Positions 54,375 to 64,000 of a stretch of 64,000 nucleotides of DNA are shown piece by piece (within the stretch, counting starts at the first letter, position 1; the number at the start of each line of letters is the position of its first letter). Below the pieces are notes generated by a model. The model saw only the letters and a list, made by a program, of their open reading frames with translations, did not search any database and was not told the origin of the DNA. The stretch spans positions 2,418,001-2,482,000 of the forward strand of contig CP085825.1 in the NCBI GenBank assembly GCA_020809705.1, written 5' to 3'. The stretch is from Calonectria ilicicola. Lineage: Eukaryota; Ascomycota; Sordariomycetes; Hypocreales; Nectriaceae. Both the position numbers and the translations under genes were made by a program.

Positions 54375-55850
54375 ATGGGGGACGCTATTGAGCACCACGA
54401 CATCCTTATCCTGGGAGCTGGTCTCTCGGGAATCAACACGGCGCACGTACTCCGCGAATCGCTCCCCCACCGACAGTTCGCCATCCTCGAAGCTCGGCCG
54501 GTCCTGGGCGGGACGTGGAGCTTTTTCCGCTACCCGGGCTTCCGCTCGGACTCGTACATGACCTCGTTCGGCCTGAAATGGCACCCTTGGAAGCATAAGC
54601 ACAAGATGGCCGCCGCCTCGGAGATCCTCGAGTACCTGGAGGAGGCGGTCGACGCAAGTGGTCTGAGGGACACGATTCGGCTCCGGCACAAGATGGTGGC
54701 GTGTGAATTCCGCACCGAGGAGCAGATCTGGCGGCTTGAGGTTGATGTTGATGGACAGAGAAAGCAAATGACGGCAAATTTCGTCATTAGCTGCACGGGT
54801 TACTACTCGTACGATAAGGCGCAGCCTGCAGTCATTCCTGGGTTGGACAACTTCAAGGGCCAGGTCATTCACCCCCAATGGTGGCCAGAGGATGTTGACT
54901 ACTCTAATAAGAAGATGGTTGTCGTTGGCTCGGGTGCTACCGCCATCACGATTGTGCCAAACCTGGCCGAGAAGGCTGGCTCCGTGACGATGCTCCAGCG
55001 CAGTCCTTCGTATGTCGCATCACGTCACCCTGGTTCCAAGGTCGAAGCCTTCCTCCGCATGCTTCTCCCATTGGCTTGGGTGCACTGGCTCGCCTGGTGG
55101 TATGACGTGATGGGCGAGGTTGTCATCACCGAGTTCCTTCTGGCATTCCCCAACTTTGGAAGACGAGTTCTCACCGACGAAACCCGCAAGGCTGTGCCCA
55201 AGGATGTGGATGTAGATGTTCACTTCAACCCAAAGTATAACCCCATCGAACAACGTCTCTGCATGTGTCCAGAAGGGGACTTCTTCAAGTCGTTGCACCG
55301 AGATAACGTCGAAATCGTGACCGATGTTATTGAGAAAGTGACGGAAGATGGAGTCTTTCTTAAGTCTGGTCGGACACTCCCTGCTGACATTATTGTTACC
55401 GCGACTGGCTTGTACTTTGAACTGTTTGGAGGCGTGAAGCCCAAGGTAGACGGCCAGCCAATTGACCCAGGCTCGCATTACGTCTGGCGTGGATGTATGC
55501 TTGAATCCCTTCCTAGCATTGCCTTTATCATGGGTTATGTCACCACATCCTGGACCCCGGGAGCGAACATCATGGCCCGAACTGTGGTGCGCGTATTGAA
55601 GCAGATGGAAAAGACGGGCTCGACAAGCGTGATGCCCGTTATGGAGAACAAGGACGGGAAACCGAAGAAGCTCGCTGTCGCTGCAACCAGCAACTACTTT
55701 GTCAAGGCAGCTGACAGGATGCCCAAGGTGACCGGAGAGGGCGTTTGGTACGGTCGCGTGAACCTGGTTGTGGACGTCTGGGCGTGGCTGTTCTCGAACG
55801 TGACAGACGGTCTCCTGTACAGCGGAGGGCAGAGCAAGAAGACTGTATGA
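54375..55850 (+). CDS. Baeyer-Villiger-type flavin monooxygenase
   Basis: Single exon, 491 residues from ATG 54375 (MGDAIEHHDILILGAG). FAD Rossmann motif GAGLSG at 14-19 is followed by ARPVLGGTWSFFRYPG. The Baeyer-Villiger fingerprint FxGxxxHxxxWP is exact at 160-171 (FKGQVIHPQWWP). The NADPH motif GSGATA is at 185-190, and the second flavin region TATGLYFELFGG lies near 365. The overall order resembles EthA-like monooxygenases, which insert oxygen next to a carbonyl or oxidise sulfur. Upstream ATG 54300 is less likely because the conserved domain begins almost immediately after 54375. It is the first of three redox/conjugation genes on the plus strand. Confidence 0.9.
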   Translation: MGDAIEHHDILILGAGLSGINTAHVLRESLPHRQFAILEARPVLGGTWSFFRYPGFRSDSYMTSFGLKWHPWKHKHKMAAASEILEYLEEAVDASGLRDTIRLRHKMVACEFRTEEQIWRLEVDVDGQRKQMTANFVISCTGYYSYDKAQPAVIPGLDNFKGQVIHPQWWPEDVDYSNKKMVVVGSGATAITIVPNLAEKAGSVTMLQRSPSYVASRHPGSKVEAFLRMLLPLAWVHWLAWWYDVMGEVVITEFLLAFPNFGRRVLTDETRKAVPKDVDVDVHFNPKYNPIEQRLCMCPEGDFFKSLHRDNVEIVTDVIEKVTEDGVFLKSGRTLPADIIVTATGLYFELFGGVKPKVDGQPIDPGSHYVWRGCMLESLPSIAFIMGYVTTSWTPGANIMARTVVRVLKQMEKTGSTSVMPVMENKDGKPKKLAVAATSNYFVKAADRMPKVTGEGVWYGRVNLVVDVWAWLFSNVTDGLLYSGGQSKKTV

Positions 55851-56784
55851 ATGAATGAATACAAATGTAATAGAGCAGAGATAGATACACTTATCTGTGA
55901 GAAACTCGCTTGAAATACTGAATAAGGTTCTTACGTGCCCCCTTGTATTTTTTTTTTATTCATCTTACATGCTTTTCGTAGGGTCATTCTCATTGACCAA
56001 GCGAGTCACATCGTGTATTTATCCGTCCAGGGCGGGAGGGGCTCGCTGCCACCTCCACCAACACCTCCACCAACGCCCAGACCAGTGGCGCGAGGGTTGG
56101 TCCACCGTGAACCATAATTGCTTTTGAGGATCCTTGCTAACTAAGGAACATGGCAACGTTTTGGTTCCCGTCCGCCCTGAACCGAATGCCTGGGATCGCC
56201 GAACTCCAAGACCGAGAATTGACGATACATGCCGTTCTGGCCACGTTCGCACGTCCCCCGCGACGATGCTACCCGTCCACCACCGCAGATCTCCGCAGTT
56301 GACGGCAGCCTTAGTCCCCCTTGACTCAACCCGGGCCTCGTGCCAGCCACGTCGATGGAGGGGCATCCGGGGCGATCGCAGCGGTGCGAATGCACAAACT
56401 AGGAACCAACTGCATCGGTGGTGGAGCGCTACGAGCACTGAGATGGTGCGCTGAACGGGTCCCGCCCCCCGCTACCACCGCGAACCGGTCCAGATGAGCT
56501 ACATGGCTCTCAAGCCAAGCCTGGGCCGCAAGCACGCCAGTCTCGGCCCTCGTTTCCGCCGCTGCATGTTAGCAGCACATATGTTCGTAGCCCAGCGTCT
56601 AGCCTGATAAGCTATGCCCTTGTTGATCCCCGTTGAATGACCACGAGGGCCAAGACAGTATTTTTTAAACCCCACATGCCCGGTTGGACCACTTCCCCTT
56701 CCCTTTGAGCCAAATCCAATCCCGTCCTGCATGTATTGCTTTTGTCAGCGCTCTCTTGGCCCTGTGGTTGGCGTGTGATCCATC
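55851..56784. other. Intergenic with a short tandem duplication
   Basis: 934 bp upstream of the P450 gene. A T-run is at about 55950-55958. Two exact copies of the 12-mer cacctccaccaa lie at 56050-56073. Frames on both strands overlap and are unsupported. Confidence 0.5.
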
Positions 56785-58593
56785 ATGGGACTGATATTGC
56801 AGCTGAGCACAGCGCCTTCGTCGCTGAGCCTGTTTCTCGGCGCCTTGTCTGGCCTATTGCTCTTCTTCGCCGCGCATAGAATCCGGCGCTGGGCCCGGTT
56901 GCGACACATCCCGGGTCCCGATCTTGCGGGATGGTCAACATGGTGGCAACTCAGGGAGGCCATCAGCGGTCGCTACCATTTGCGCCTCAAGGAGGTCTCG
57001 GATACGTACGGTAAGTGACTGTGCCGCTCATCTCTGCAAACCACCAATACTCATCATCCTGCCCAAGGCCCTCTAATACGTATTGGACCCAACGAGCTTC
57101 TGTCAACGGATCCTGTTGTTTTGCGCAACATGTCCGCAGTTCGCAGCGAGTACACAAAGGGAAACTTCTACATAAGTGGGAGAATAGTTCCAGGCGTAGA
57201 CAATGTCGTTTCCATGCGAGACGAGGCTAAGCACAAGGCCATGAGAGCCAAGATGGCTCCTGCAGTAAGTCCCATGAATTTTTGCTGTTTAATCCGTGAG
57301 CTACCCATGTCTGATAACATCTCTAGTATTCCGGCAAAGAGAATGAGGGATTTGGGTTCGAGTCTGGCATGGATCGCCAGCTGCTCAACTTTCTCGCCCT
57401 CATTGATCGAAAGTACATTTCTACCGACAACTCTACCCGTCCCATGGACCTGGCAGAAAAGACGCAATTCTTTGCTCTTGATGCGATTGGTGATGTATCC
57501 TTCGGAAAGCCCTTTGGCTACCTTGAGTACGATGAGGATCTGTTTAATTACAATGAAATCAACGCCAGTTCGCTACCTGTCATGAACGTCGTTTCTGTTC
57601 TGCCATGGCTAACACGCATCGTTCATCAATGGCCTCTCTGCTTGATACTTCCCCGCGAAGGAGACCAAGTTGGGTTCGGGCGCCTTATGGGGTGGGTGAA
57701 ACATTGCACTAATAGGGATGGAGCAATCGAGTATTGACCACTTGTGTCCAGATTCGCAAGAAACTTCGTCGAGGGGCGGCTTGAGAAAAATGCACTACCT
57801 ATGAAGGATATGATGCAGGCTCACATTAACAACGGAATGACCAAAGAGGAGCTTATCCAGCAAGTCTTCATTTCCATGTAAGCCTTCCCAAAAATGAGAT
57901 TTGGCATCTGACTGAACCTAACATCTGTAAGCATCGCCGGGTCCAACACTTCAGCTCATGCCCTCCGCATGATTATACTATCTCTGATTACCAATCCCAC
58001 TGCTTATGCCTCCTTGATTTCTGAGATCCGCCAGACTGCAGACTCTGTGAGCACGCCGGTCTCGTGGAGCGAAATCCAATCACTCCCCTACTTGCAAGCT
58101 GTTGTCCGTGAGGGCATGCGAATTCATCCACCAGTAAGCGGCCTTGGCTTTAAACAAGTACCTCCCGAGGGAGATACTATCAATGGATACTTCGTGCCCG
58201 GGGGAACTCAGATTGGGCAAGGCTTCTATGCGGTGGGACGATCAAAACTCGTGTGGGGAGAAGATGCCGATGCATTTAGACCAGAGCGATGGTTGACAGC
58301 CGAAGAAAACGAGTTGAAGCGCATGATTGCTGCTTGGGACACAAACTTTGGGCACGGAAAGTATTCGTGCCTTGGGAAGCCAATCGCATTAATGGAAATC
58401 CACAAAGCTACTTATGAGGTGAGACGAGCAGTGGTGCATTTCGGGTGAGATAGACAGACCAAGCTGACGGATGCAGTTGATGAAACGATACGACTTTGCA
58501 ATTCTCAACCCCGAACAACCAATCAGGACAGAAGCCTCTGTCTTTCTTTTCGCCTCGGACTTTTGGGTCAAGGTCACAAAGCGGGAGCTATGA
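56785..58593 (+). CDS. Cytochrome P450 monooxygenase
   Basis: Six exons: 56785-57010, 57068-57264, 57327-57691, 57752-57877, 57932-58418 and 58477-58593, 505 residues. All five introns are 54-62 nt with GT/AG ends and keep phase. An N-terminal hydrophobic anchor (about 13-32) then basic RIRRWARLRHIPGPD hinge place it on the ER membrane. P450 landmarks are AGSNTS in the I helix (307-312), ExxR at 365-368, FRPERW at 420-425, and the heme loop FGHGKYSCLG (444-453) with Cys451 as iron ligand. It is a class II microsomal fungal P450 needing a reductase. The closest family I can suggest is the pisatin-demethylase-like group. The substrate is unknown. It lies between the Baeyer-Villiger monooxygenase and GST. 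Confidence 0.92.
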
Positions 58594-59430
58594 AATATCC
58601 CGCACACGTGTAATTACTTTACGAAATGGTATGATGATGTGGTTTGTGGCGGTCAGCATGTCTTATTTACTGTAGCTTGGAGCACAGGCGTGGATCGAAT
58701 GTGTTTGATTAGTATAGGTGCCACGTATATATTTGTTACCTTTGGAGTATTCGGAGCTGAGGTTATACCAGTCAAGTAAGCAATTACCCTCCATGCTCAC
58801 ACCCACCTCCACCTCCCAGTATCCCTCTCACCCCGTTTTACGCCTATCTCTCACATCTTGGCATTGATTCGACGTGGCCTCAACGCGTTAGAATATCCGA
58901 ATGGACCCATGTTCTAAATGTAAATGGAAAGGCGTAGCTGAAGCCGAGGTGTGGAGTTTTCGACGCTACGATCTGCGGAGCTGTCTCAGTGGATTTGTCA
59001 TCATGCTCTGCTCAATAAGCTAATTGTCCACCAATTGTGCGTTGAGGAATCGTGCAAAACAGCGCAGCTTTTCAGATTGGCATGCTTAAATTCCGTCGTG
59101 GCTTGCGGCGCGAAGCGGGCGATGTGGTTGTTCATACATTGATGCACCCATTTTTACCCTGTGAAGGAACATGGCCCCGCCTCCGTGGGACCGGCCTTCA
59201 AATGATCTAAATTTAGTTTTTAACTATGGCCCTTTGTCATATCCGAGTCAGATACGTTCTTTTTGAAAGGTTATTTACTCTAATGATTGGCTAGCCAGCT
59301 ATGTCGGTGTGTGCATGCCTGTGGTTCTGCCTTCTCCACTTGACCCCTCAGTTATATATATCCTCCTCACTTGGCCTCCCTTTGCTTGCCAGGCCAGAGC
59401 TTCAACCGTCATCCCACGATACATTCCACC
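58594..59430. other. Intergenic with TATA box before the GST gene
   Basis: 837 bp. TATATATA at 59353-59360, 78 bp before the GST start, followed by a TCCTCC-type leader, is a plausible core promoter. Nothing else was recognised. Confidence 0.5.
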
Positions 59431-60324
59431 ATGTCTACAGATCAAATTGTCTTATTTGACCTCCCCAGCAGAGCTCCTCGAGCTGCATGGTCTTTGAACC
59501 CTTGGAAGAGTGAGGCTACTTATTTGTACTTGACGCCCTCGTATACTCACCTCCGCTAGCTCGCCTCTTGCTGAACTTCAAGGGCCTTGACTACAAGACA
59601 GAATGGGTAGCCAATTCCAATAATAAGACCCCATCGAGTATTTTAACTCACTTTATTAGCTCGAATACCCCAACATCAGGTCAACATTGGAACCACAGTG
59701 GGTGCACCCACCTCCATGAAGTACTGCAGCAGCACTAACAAGGCATCCCTTCATCGCAATAGCGTTCCAAAGAACCCATCTACAGGGACATGGACCATCC
59801 CGACTGTCAAATTCGCGGATGGGTCCTACCTGATGGACTCTCGTAGTATTGCCAACCAAATTGAGGCATCCCATCCTGAGCCCTCCGTCCATCTTGACTC
59901 CCCAGTCTTGCTGAAGCTCGAGGGAATCATGCCCCGCATCATGGGAGCTCTCCGCCCCATATTCTTCCTCTCAGTTCCTGGCAACATCCTCAATGAGGAA
60001 AGTATCGAGTACTGGCGCGAAACACGCGCCAAGGCGGTCGGCATGACCATAGAGCAGTTGAGCAAGGAGCAAGGTGGCCAGATTGCCTGGGATGCCGTCA
60101 AGCCTATTCTTCATGAGGTTGAGGATCTCCTCAAGGAGAACCAAGACGGTCCACTTTTCTTGGGAAAGACTGTGAGTTATGCGGACTTTGTCTGGGTCGG
60201 ATTCCTCATCTTCATGCAGCGAAATGGAGGGATTGATGAGGTCTACAAGCTCAGCACCAACAGCCAGATTCACAAGGATCTGTTGGAGGCCACGGCGGTT
60301 TGGCACAAGAGGAACGACTACTAG
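59431..60324 (+). CDS. Glutathione S-transferase-like protein (etherase type)
   Basis: Four exons: 59431-59509, 59560-59606, 59660-59697 and 59763-60324, 241 residues. Spliced, the N-terminal thioredoxin fold reads IVLFDLPSRAP, SLNPWKTRLLLNFKGLDYKT, EWLEYPNIRSTLEPHVPKNP, TIPTVKFADG, then MDSRSIANQIE, matching the glutathione-site block (P before beta-3, then DS). The C-terminal helical domain includes SYADFVWVGFLIFMQRNGG, the N-capping box region. Exons 2 and 3 are only 47 and 38 nt. The order resembles fungal etherase-like (LigE/F-related) GSTs that often occur in secondary-metabolite clusters. No classical catalytic Tyr can be assigned; Ser13 or the Asn23-Pro-Trp turn may act. The function is inferred as conjugation or thioether chemistry on a product of the neighbouring oxidases. 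Confidence 0.87.
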
Positions 60325-60438
60325 ACAAGACAAGAAGTAATAAATAGAAAATTCCAAGCTTCATACAATCTGTGTTCCATCTCCAAGCGACACCCAGAAA
60401 GAAAAAAAAAGGTATACATGGACAACCCATGTCTAGCA

Positions 60439-62164
60439 TCATTCCAACTTTGTACCACCATCTTCATCGTCATTATCATCATCCTCAGAGCCAGACAGCA
60501 AAAAGGTTTCCTCAGTAGATACACTGGTAAAGCTAAGGTCAGCATCCAATTTCTCTGTCAATTCCGTCATTCCATCACTCTCTTCAGCATCAATGTCTGA
60601 GGTATCGCTCCCTCCATACTCGACTCTCGTATCATCGTCATCATCAGCACGAGATAACAGGTCCTGTGTGGTCGAATCATGTCGCTTGCTTTTTATTCCC
60701 TTGTCCTCCAGAGCCTCAAAGGTATCACCTCGAATCTTGTCAATAATATAGTTGACCATATTCTGTCGGCGTCGCACTCCAATCTTCTCGTCCCGCTTTA
60801 CAACAGGAGGGAATGCCCAGGCAATGTATAGGTTCCCGTGGCTAGGCCGTGCTTTTATCTTGCTAGGGTGACCCTCAAAGTAATAGTTGCACAGTCTACA
60901 TGCTCCTTTACTCGTCCCAATGTACTTGTAGTCATTGAAAAAGTGGTCTGGATACTTGGCGAGAACCCACTCGAGGAGCAGTATTTCGCAATGCACCAGG
61001 GGTTTGAAAGATTTCTCACACAGTCCTTCAATGCGACTATCAAGAGAGTACGGCTCATGTTGAAACATTTTGGCAAGCTTTTGGTAGCGTTCCATTTCGT
61101 CGGACTTTTGTGACATACGGCCGATGATGTTTTCCGCTTTTTCGCTTTTTTTCCCAAGAGGATTACTGCCTGGGCGAATCGACGGGATGGCAACAACTTC
61201 GACCATTTGGAATAGCCCTGGCCATTCTTCTTCAGCTTCAAAAAGAGTGGACGCAGCTCTTTCATACGCTTGCAGGCGATAAACGAAATGGCGAAATTCC
61301 GACCAGCAAGCCAGTGCGTGGTGATCATTCTGGCGGCCCTCTTTGGCGTGGTGGTCAATAAACTTCCTATTCGTTCCAAACCTCAGAAAGGCTTTGAGGT
61401 CTTCAAATAAGCTCATAAAGGAATCCAGATCTAAATAGCTGTTAGCGATGGTGCAAAATACACTAGAGGCCTTTTTTATACGTACATTCTGATTCGGATC
61501 CTCTTTCCAAGTCAGTGTCGTCGAACGAAGCACTCAAATTCCTCAAACTGAGCTCAATGCTAGACTCTAAGCCTCAGGTTAATCTCAATTAAAAAAAATT
61601 GAGCAGGCGCACGTCTTTCTTACTATTCTTATGATCAATGTCATTGCACGATTCTAAACAAGCATGGAGCGCTTTCTGAAGGTCATGAACATAGACTTCA
61701 ACCCTAGGTCGATTGAAAATGAGGATTTTGCTAAATACCTCATTCTTGACTGATTCCTTTTGGGCGGGGTCCAGTTTGCTACCTCCTGAAATCTTTTCCA
61801 AGAGGGTTTGCAAAAATTCTTTTGTGCATCTGGCCTCCCTCTGCGTAATGTTGTTGGACGCAAAGGCGTACAGTGTGGTTTCTTCTTTATCAAGAACCAC
61901 GCAGGCGGTCACGGTTTTGCCGCCCTTTTCGGTGTCACACAAGTTAGCGAGCTTATCAATGTAGGCGTGGAATCTTTCTTCCTCTTTTTTTGCTTTTGGG
62001 GCAATATCATGCCTCTCTCGCGTCCCGGTCTCGGATGAGATGTTGGTCAGCGCTTTGAAAAGAACGATGGGTTCATAAAAACGACGGATCTGCTTGGGCT
62101 TGAGTGGAACCAATGCGTCATCCGGAGAAGCACTGTGACTTCGGTTATTGGCGATGTAAGTCAT
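60439..62164 (-). CDS. OTT_1508-type nucleic-acid/nucleotide deaminase
   Basis: Exons 62164-61624, 61566-61486 and 61430-60439, 537 residues. Introns have GTAAGA/TTAAC/TTAG and GTACGT/GCTAAC/TTTAG and keep phase (KNKSSIELSL, then SESEYLDSFM). The C-terminal domain has the zinc deaminase signature: His354-Cys-Glu356 (HCE in LVHCEILLLEWV) and Cys385-x2-Cys388 (CRLC in KGACRLCNYYFEG), followed by RPSHGNLYIAWAFP. This matches the OTT_1508 family known in fungi and intracellular bacteria, predicted to deaminate bases or nucleotides. The catalytic residues are intact. An acidic tail of about 60 residues (GSEDDDNDDEDGG at the end) is unusual for a nucleic-acid enzyme and may be regulatory. ATG 62164 is the first ATG. 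Only 114 bp separate its stop from the GST stop, so the 3' UTRs probably overlap. Confidence 0.85.
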
Positions 62165-63261
62165 GGTCGCGGTCCAATAAATGACGTGGAAAAGAATTGA
62201 TTGAGAGTGGGAGGGGCGCTGTGAGTCGGCCAAATTTGCTTTTGGGAGCTGATTCCATCGGGATCAGCTGGGCTGAGAGGCGCCCTAAATATGCATCCGA
62301 GTGAACGGCCGCGCGCTCCGCAGGAAGCAGCTGCCTCTTCCTGAGGAGGCCCTCATGAACAGGCTTGCAGGATGCCGGGCCTCTTCTGCGAAAGTCTTAG
62401 GGGGCCCATCATAAGCGCGGGGTAGGCATCACACCTCACGGACCAAAACCCAACCGATGACAGCTACGTGGCTCTCTTGGGACGAGGCTTTCGCAAAGGC
62501 TAGCTCGTATTTCTTTGTCTTGAAGGGTGCATCCAACTAGGCAGAACTTTGGCCCGAATTTGAGCTGCAAATGGGTCGCGGCCGCATATGCAGATGAGAC
62601 AAGGCTACGTCGACTAGCCCGATGTTAGCAGTAACCAACGCCAAGGCGTGCGGGCGTCTACCACTCAGAACTTCTTAGAAATTCGAAGTGATTCTACACA
62701 CTAGCACTTTGGATAGCCTCTAGTGAAGGGTCATAATTCTGTTCAATCGTTTTGAGACACAGAGTGAACAGCCATTGGAGGGTTAAAGGAGAGCCTTCAG
62801 AAAAGGCGCCACAATTTCATCAGAAACACAGAATGAATTGCTTTTGGAGAACCTTCGGAGTCATTCAGATGCCGACCATGAACTTTTGGGAGGAAACGAT
62901 GCCCTTCAAGCCCATTGATCTAAAGTACATAAAAGCCAGCATGAAAGCAACCATTCCCCATCACTCCAGGCTCAATCTGAGCAGCCAAATCACAGTACCT
63001 TCTTCATCAATTCCATTCAATCAACCAGTCGATCAAAATCCAAAGGAGTACCTTCCACGCTCGCCTTGTAAGTTAGATTGATCTCTTACAAGTGAGTGGT
63101 GAAGCGACACACTTTGGGCCCACGTACACACAGCCTTTCTACTAGGTGTGACCTACCTCCGATTCAAAAAAGAATCCCAGAGTAATTATCCCATGCCTGA
63201 ATTAAATGATCCTTTGCTAATGATGACATCTAGTTAGAATATCCGTGCAATCTCCTTAAAG
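62165..63261. other. Divergent intergenic region
   Basis: 1.1 kb between the deaminase start and the zinc-finger start, serving as promoter for both. A 109-codon frame at 62752-63081 has no recognisable domain and no promoter sign. A CTCCTTAAAG leader precedes ATG 63262. Confidence 0.5.
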
Positions 63262-64000
63262 ATGCCTAAGAAATCTGGAAAGTCTGACAAGCAGAAGGGT
63301 AAGTCTAGGGCTACACATGTGGAAGAGGCTCCTGTGGACCCTGGCTTTCAAGGAGCGGAGCAATATGCTGAGAGCCAATACACGGACGCCTTTGTGGCAG
63401 CGGGCTATACTGGCTACGACGCAGCCACATACCCCGCCGATTATTCTGTTGATTACTCTGCTCATCCAGGCGGCCACTATTATACTGGGGAATACAACAC
63501 CGCTTACACGGCGATTGACCCATCGCTCTTAGCTTACAACGATCAAGGGCCGAGTTCTTGGACCCTTGACCCAGGTCCCTCGTTCTCCCATCAGGATGCA
63601 AATCTCGGTACGTTGGTGCTAATCCCCCAAAGATCCTTCCCACTTTGGGGGGGGGCTAAATCCTTAAACTCTTTCATGAGCTGACCCGGAAACTAGCCCA
63701 GCCTTCGGCTTCGTCATCGTCCGCCGAGACGAAATTGGAATGCATTCATGAGGGCTGCAACGGTTCTTTCGACCGAAAAACTGAATATAAGTACGTTTGA
63801 CCAGGGTCCATAAACCTTCCACCCAACCTGCCCCAATCCTAATTATTCTTTCCCAGCCCGCTAACATGTTTTTTTCTCGAAATCCTAGTAAACATAAAAA
63901 CCTTCATGATAAGCCGATAAAATGCGAGGGTGGTTCGAATTGTCCCCATGCCACGGCTGACAAGCGCGACATGGACCGACACTACAACACCTATCATAAG
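63262..64000 (+). CDS. C2H2 zinc-finger protein (3' partial)
   Basis: Exons 63262-63607, 63697-63790 and 63889 to beyond the window; 184 residues visible, still open at the edge. The first 115 residues are Tyr/Ala/Asp-rich and disordered (AGYTGYDAATYPADYSVDYS), perhaps an activation region. Splicing brings together C-x4-C-x12-H-x3-H (CIHEGC to HKNLH), then C-x5-C-x12-H-x4-H (CEGGSNCPHATADKRDMDRH to the end). Both fingers are complete. The intron between exons 1 and 2 (89 nt) contains a G-run; that between 2 and 3 (98 nt) has GCTAAC and CCTAG. A nuclear DNA-binding role is expected. It is the nearest regulator to the P450 set, but regulation of it is only a guess. Confidence 0.85.

Noticed and set aside
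56019..56454. Overlapping open frames on both strands upstream of the P450
   Set aside because: Both are products of GC-rich non-coding sequence with a short duplicated 12-mer, no domain.
62752..63081. 109-codon plus-strand frame before the zinc-finger gene
   Set aside because: No domain, no signal peptide and no promoter features; likely random.

Overview
This window looks like nuclear DNA of a filamentous ascomycete (Pezizomycotina, most likely Sordariomycetes and possibly Hypocreales). Genes are split by short 50-80 nt introns with GTANGT donors, GCTAAC-like branch points and NAG acceptors, and the gene content is typically fungal: a Zn2Cys6 regulator, fungal-type SLX4 and NEJ1, a BIM1/X325 copper protein and an OTT_1508-type deaminase. 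The order assignment rests on protein resemblance recalled from memory, so it is tentative. I rebuilt exon structures by hand from splice signals, phase and protein-family continuity.

Layout. 1-7.4 kb: the 3' part of an AT-hook nuclear protein gene, five-exon RPL23 and a NUDT19-like Nudix hydrolase. 7.7-10.7 kb: a 953-residue Zn2Cys6 transcription factor. 10.7-14.4 kb: gene-poor, ending in a possible small gene. 14.9-23.7 kb: a run of genome-maintenance genes, SLX4, CPD photolyase and NEJ1, with RPS21 head-to-head with SLX4. 23.7-29.3 kb: a 5.7 kb stretch with no supportable gene, followed by a fork-head transcription factor that also has a long, repeat-bearing upstream region. 33.4-39.8 kb: Cactin, an intron-containing tRNA-Ile(AAU), a GPI-anchored X325 protein and an unusual protein kinase. 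43-44.2 kb: a conserved-looking protein of unknown function. 45.3-49.8 kb: two serine hydrolases/peptidases back to back, a membrane-anchored TAP-like enzyme and an S9 peptidase with an apparent GC-AG intron. 50.7-53.5 kb: a Cdc25/Acr2-type rhodanese, then SmG and NTR2 head-to-head on a 205 bp promoter. 54.4-60.3 kb: three oxidative or conjugating enzymes on one strand (Baeyer-Villiger-type monooxygenase, P450, GST). 60.4-62.2 kb: a deaminase gene tail-to-tail with the GST. 63.3 kb to the end: the 5' part of a C2H2 zinc-finger gene.

How the genes may work together. Most are independent housekeeping or regulatory genes. Three relationships stand out. SLX4, photolyase and NEJ1 are three separate DNA-repair activities within 9 kb. 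SmG and NTR2 are splicing factors sharing one short divergent promoter. The monooxygenase, P450 and GST look like a small tailoring or detoxification set beside a two-part zinc-finger gene and a deaminase of unknown substrate. No backbone synthase (PKS, NRPS, terpene) is in the window. I found no transposon, rRNA gene, CRISPR array or viral remnant.
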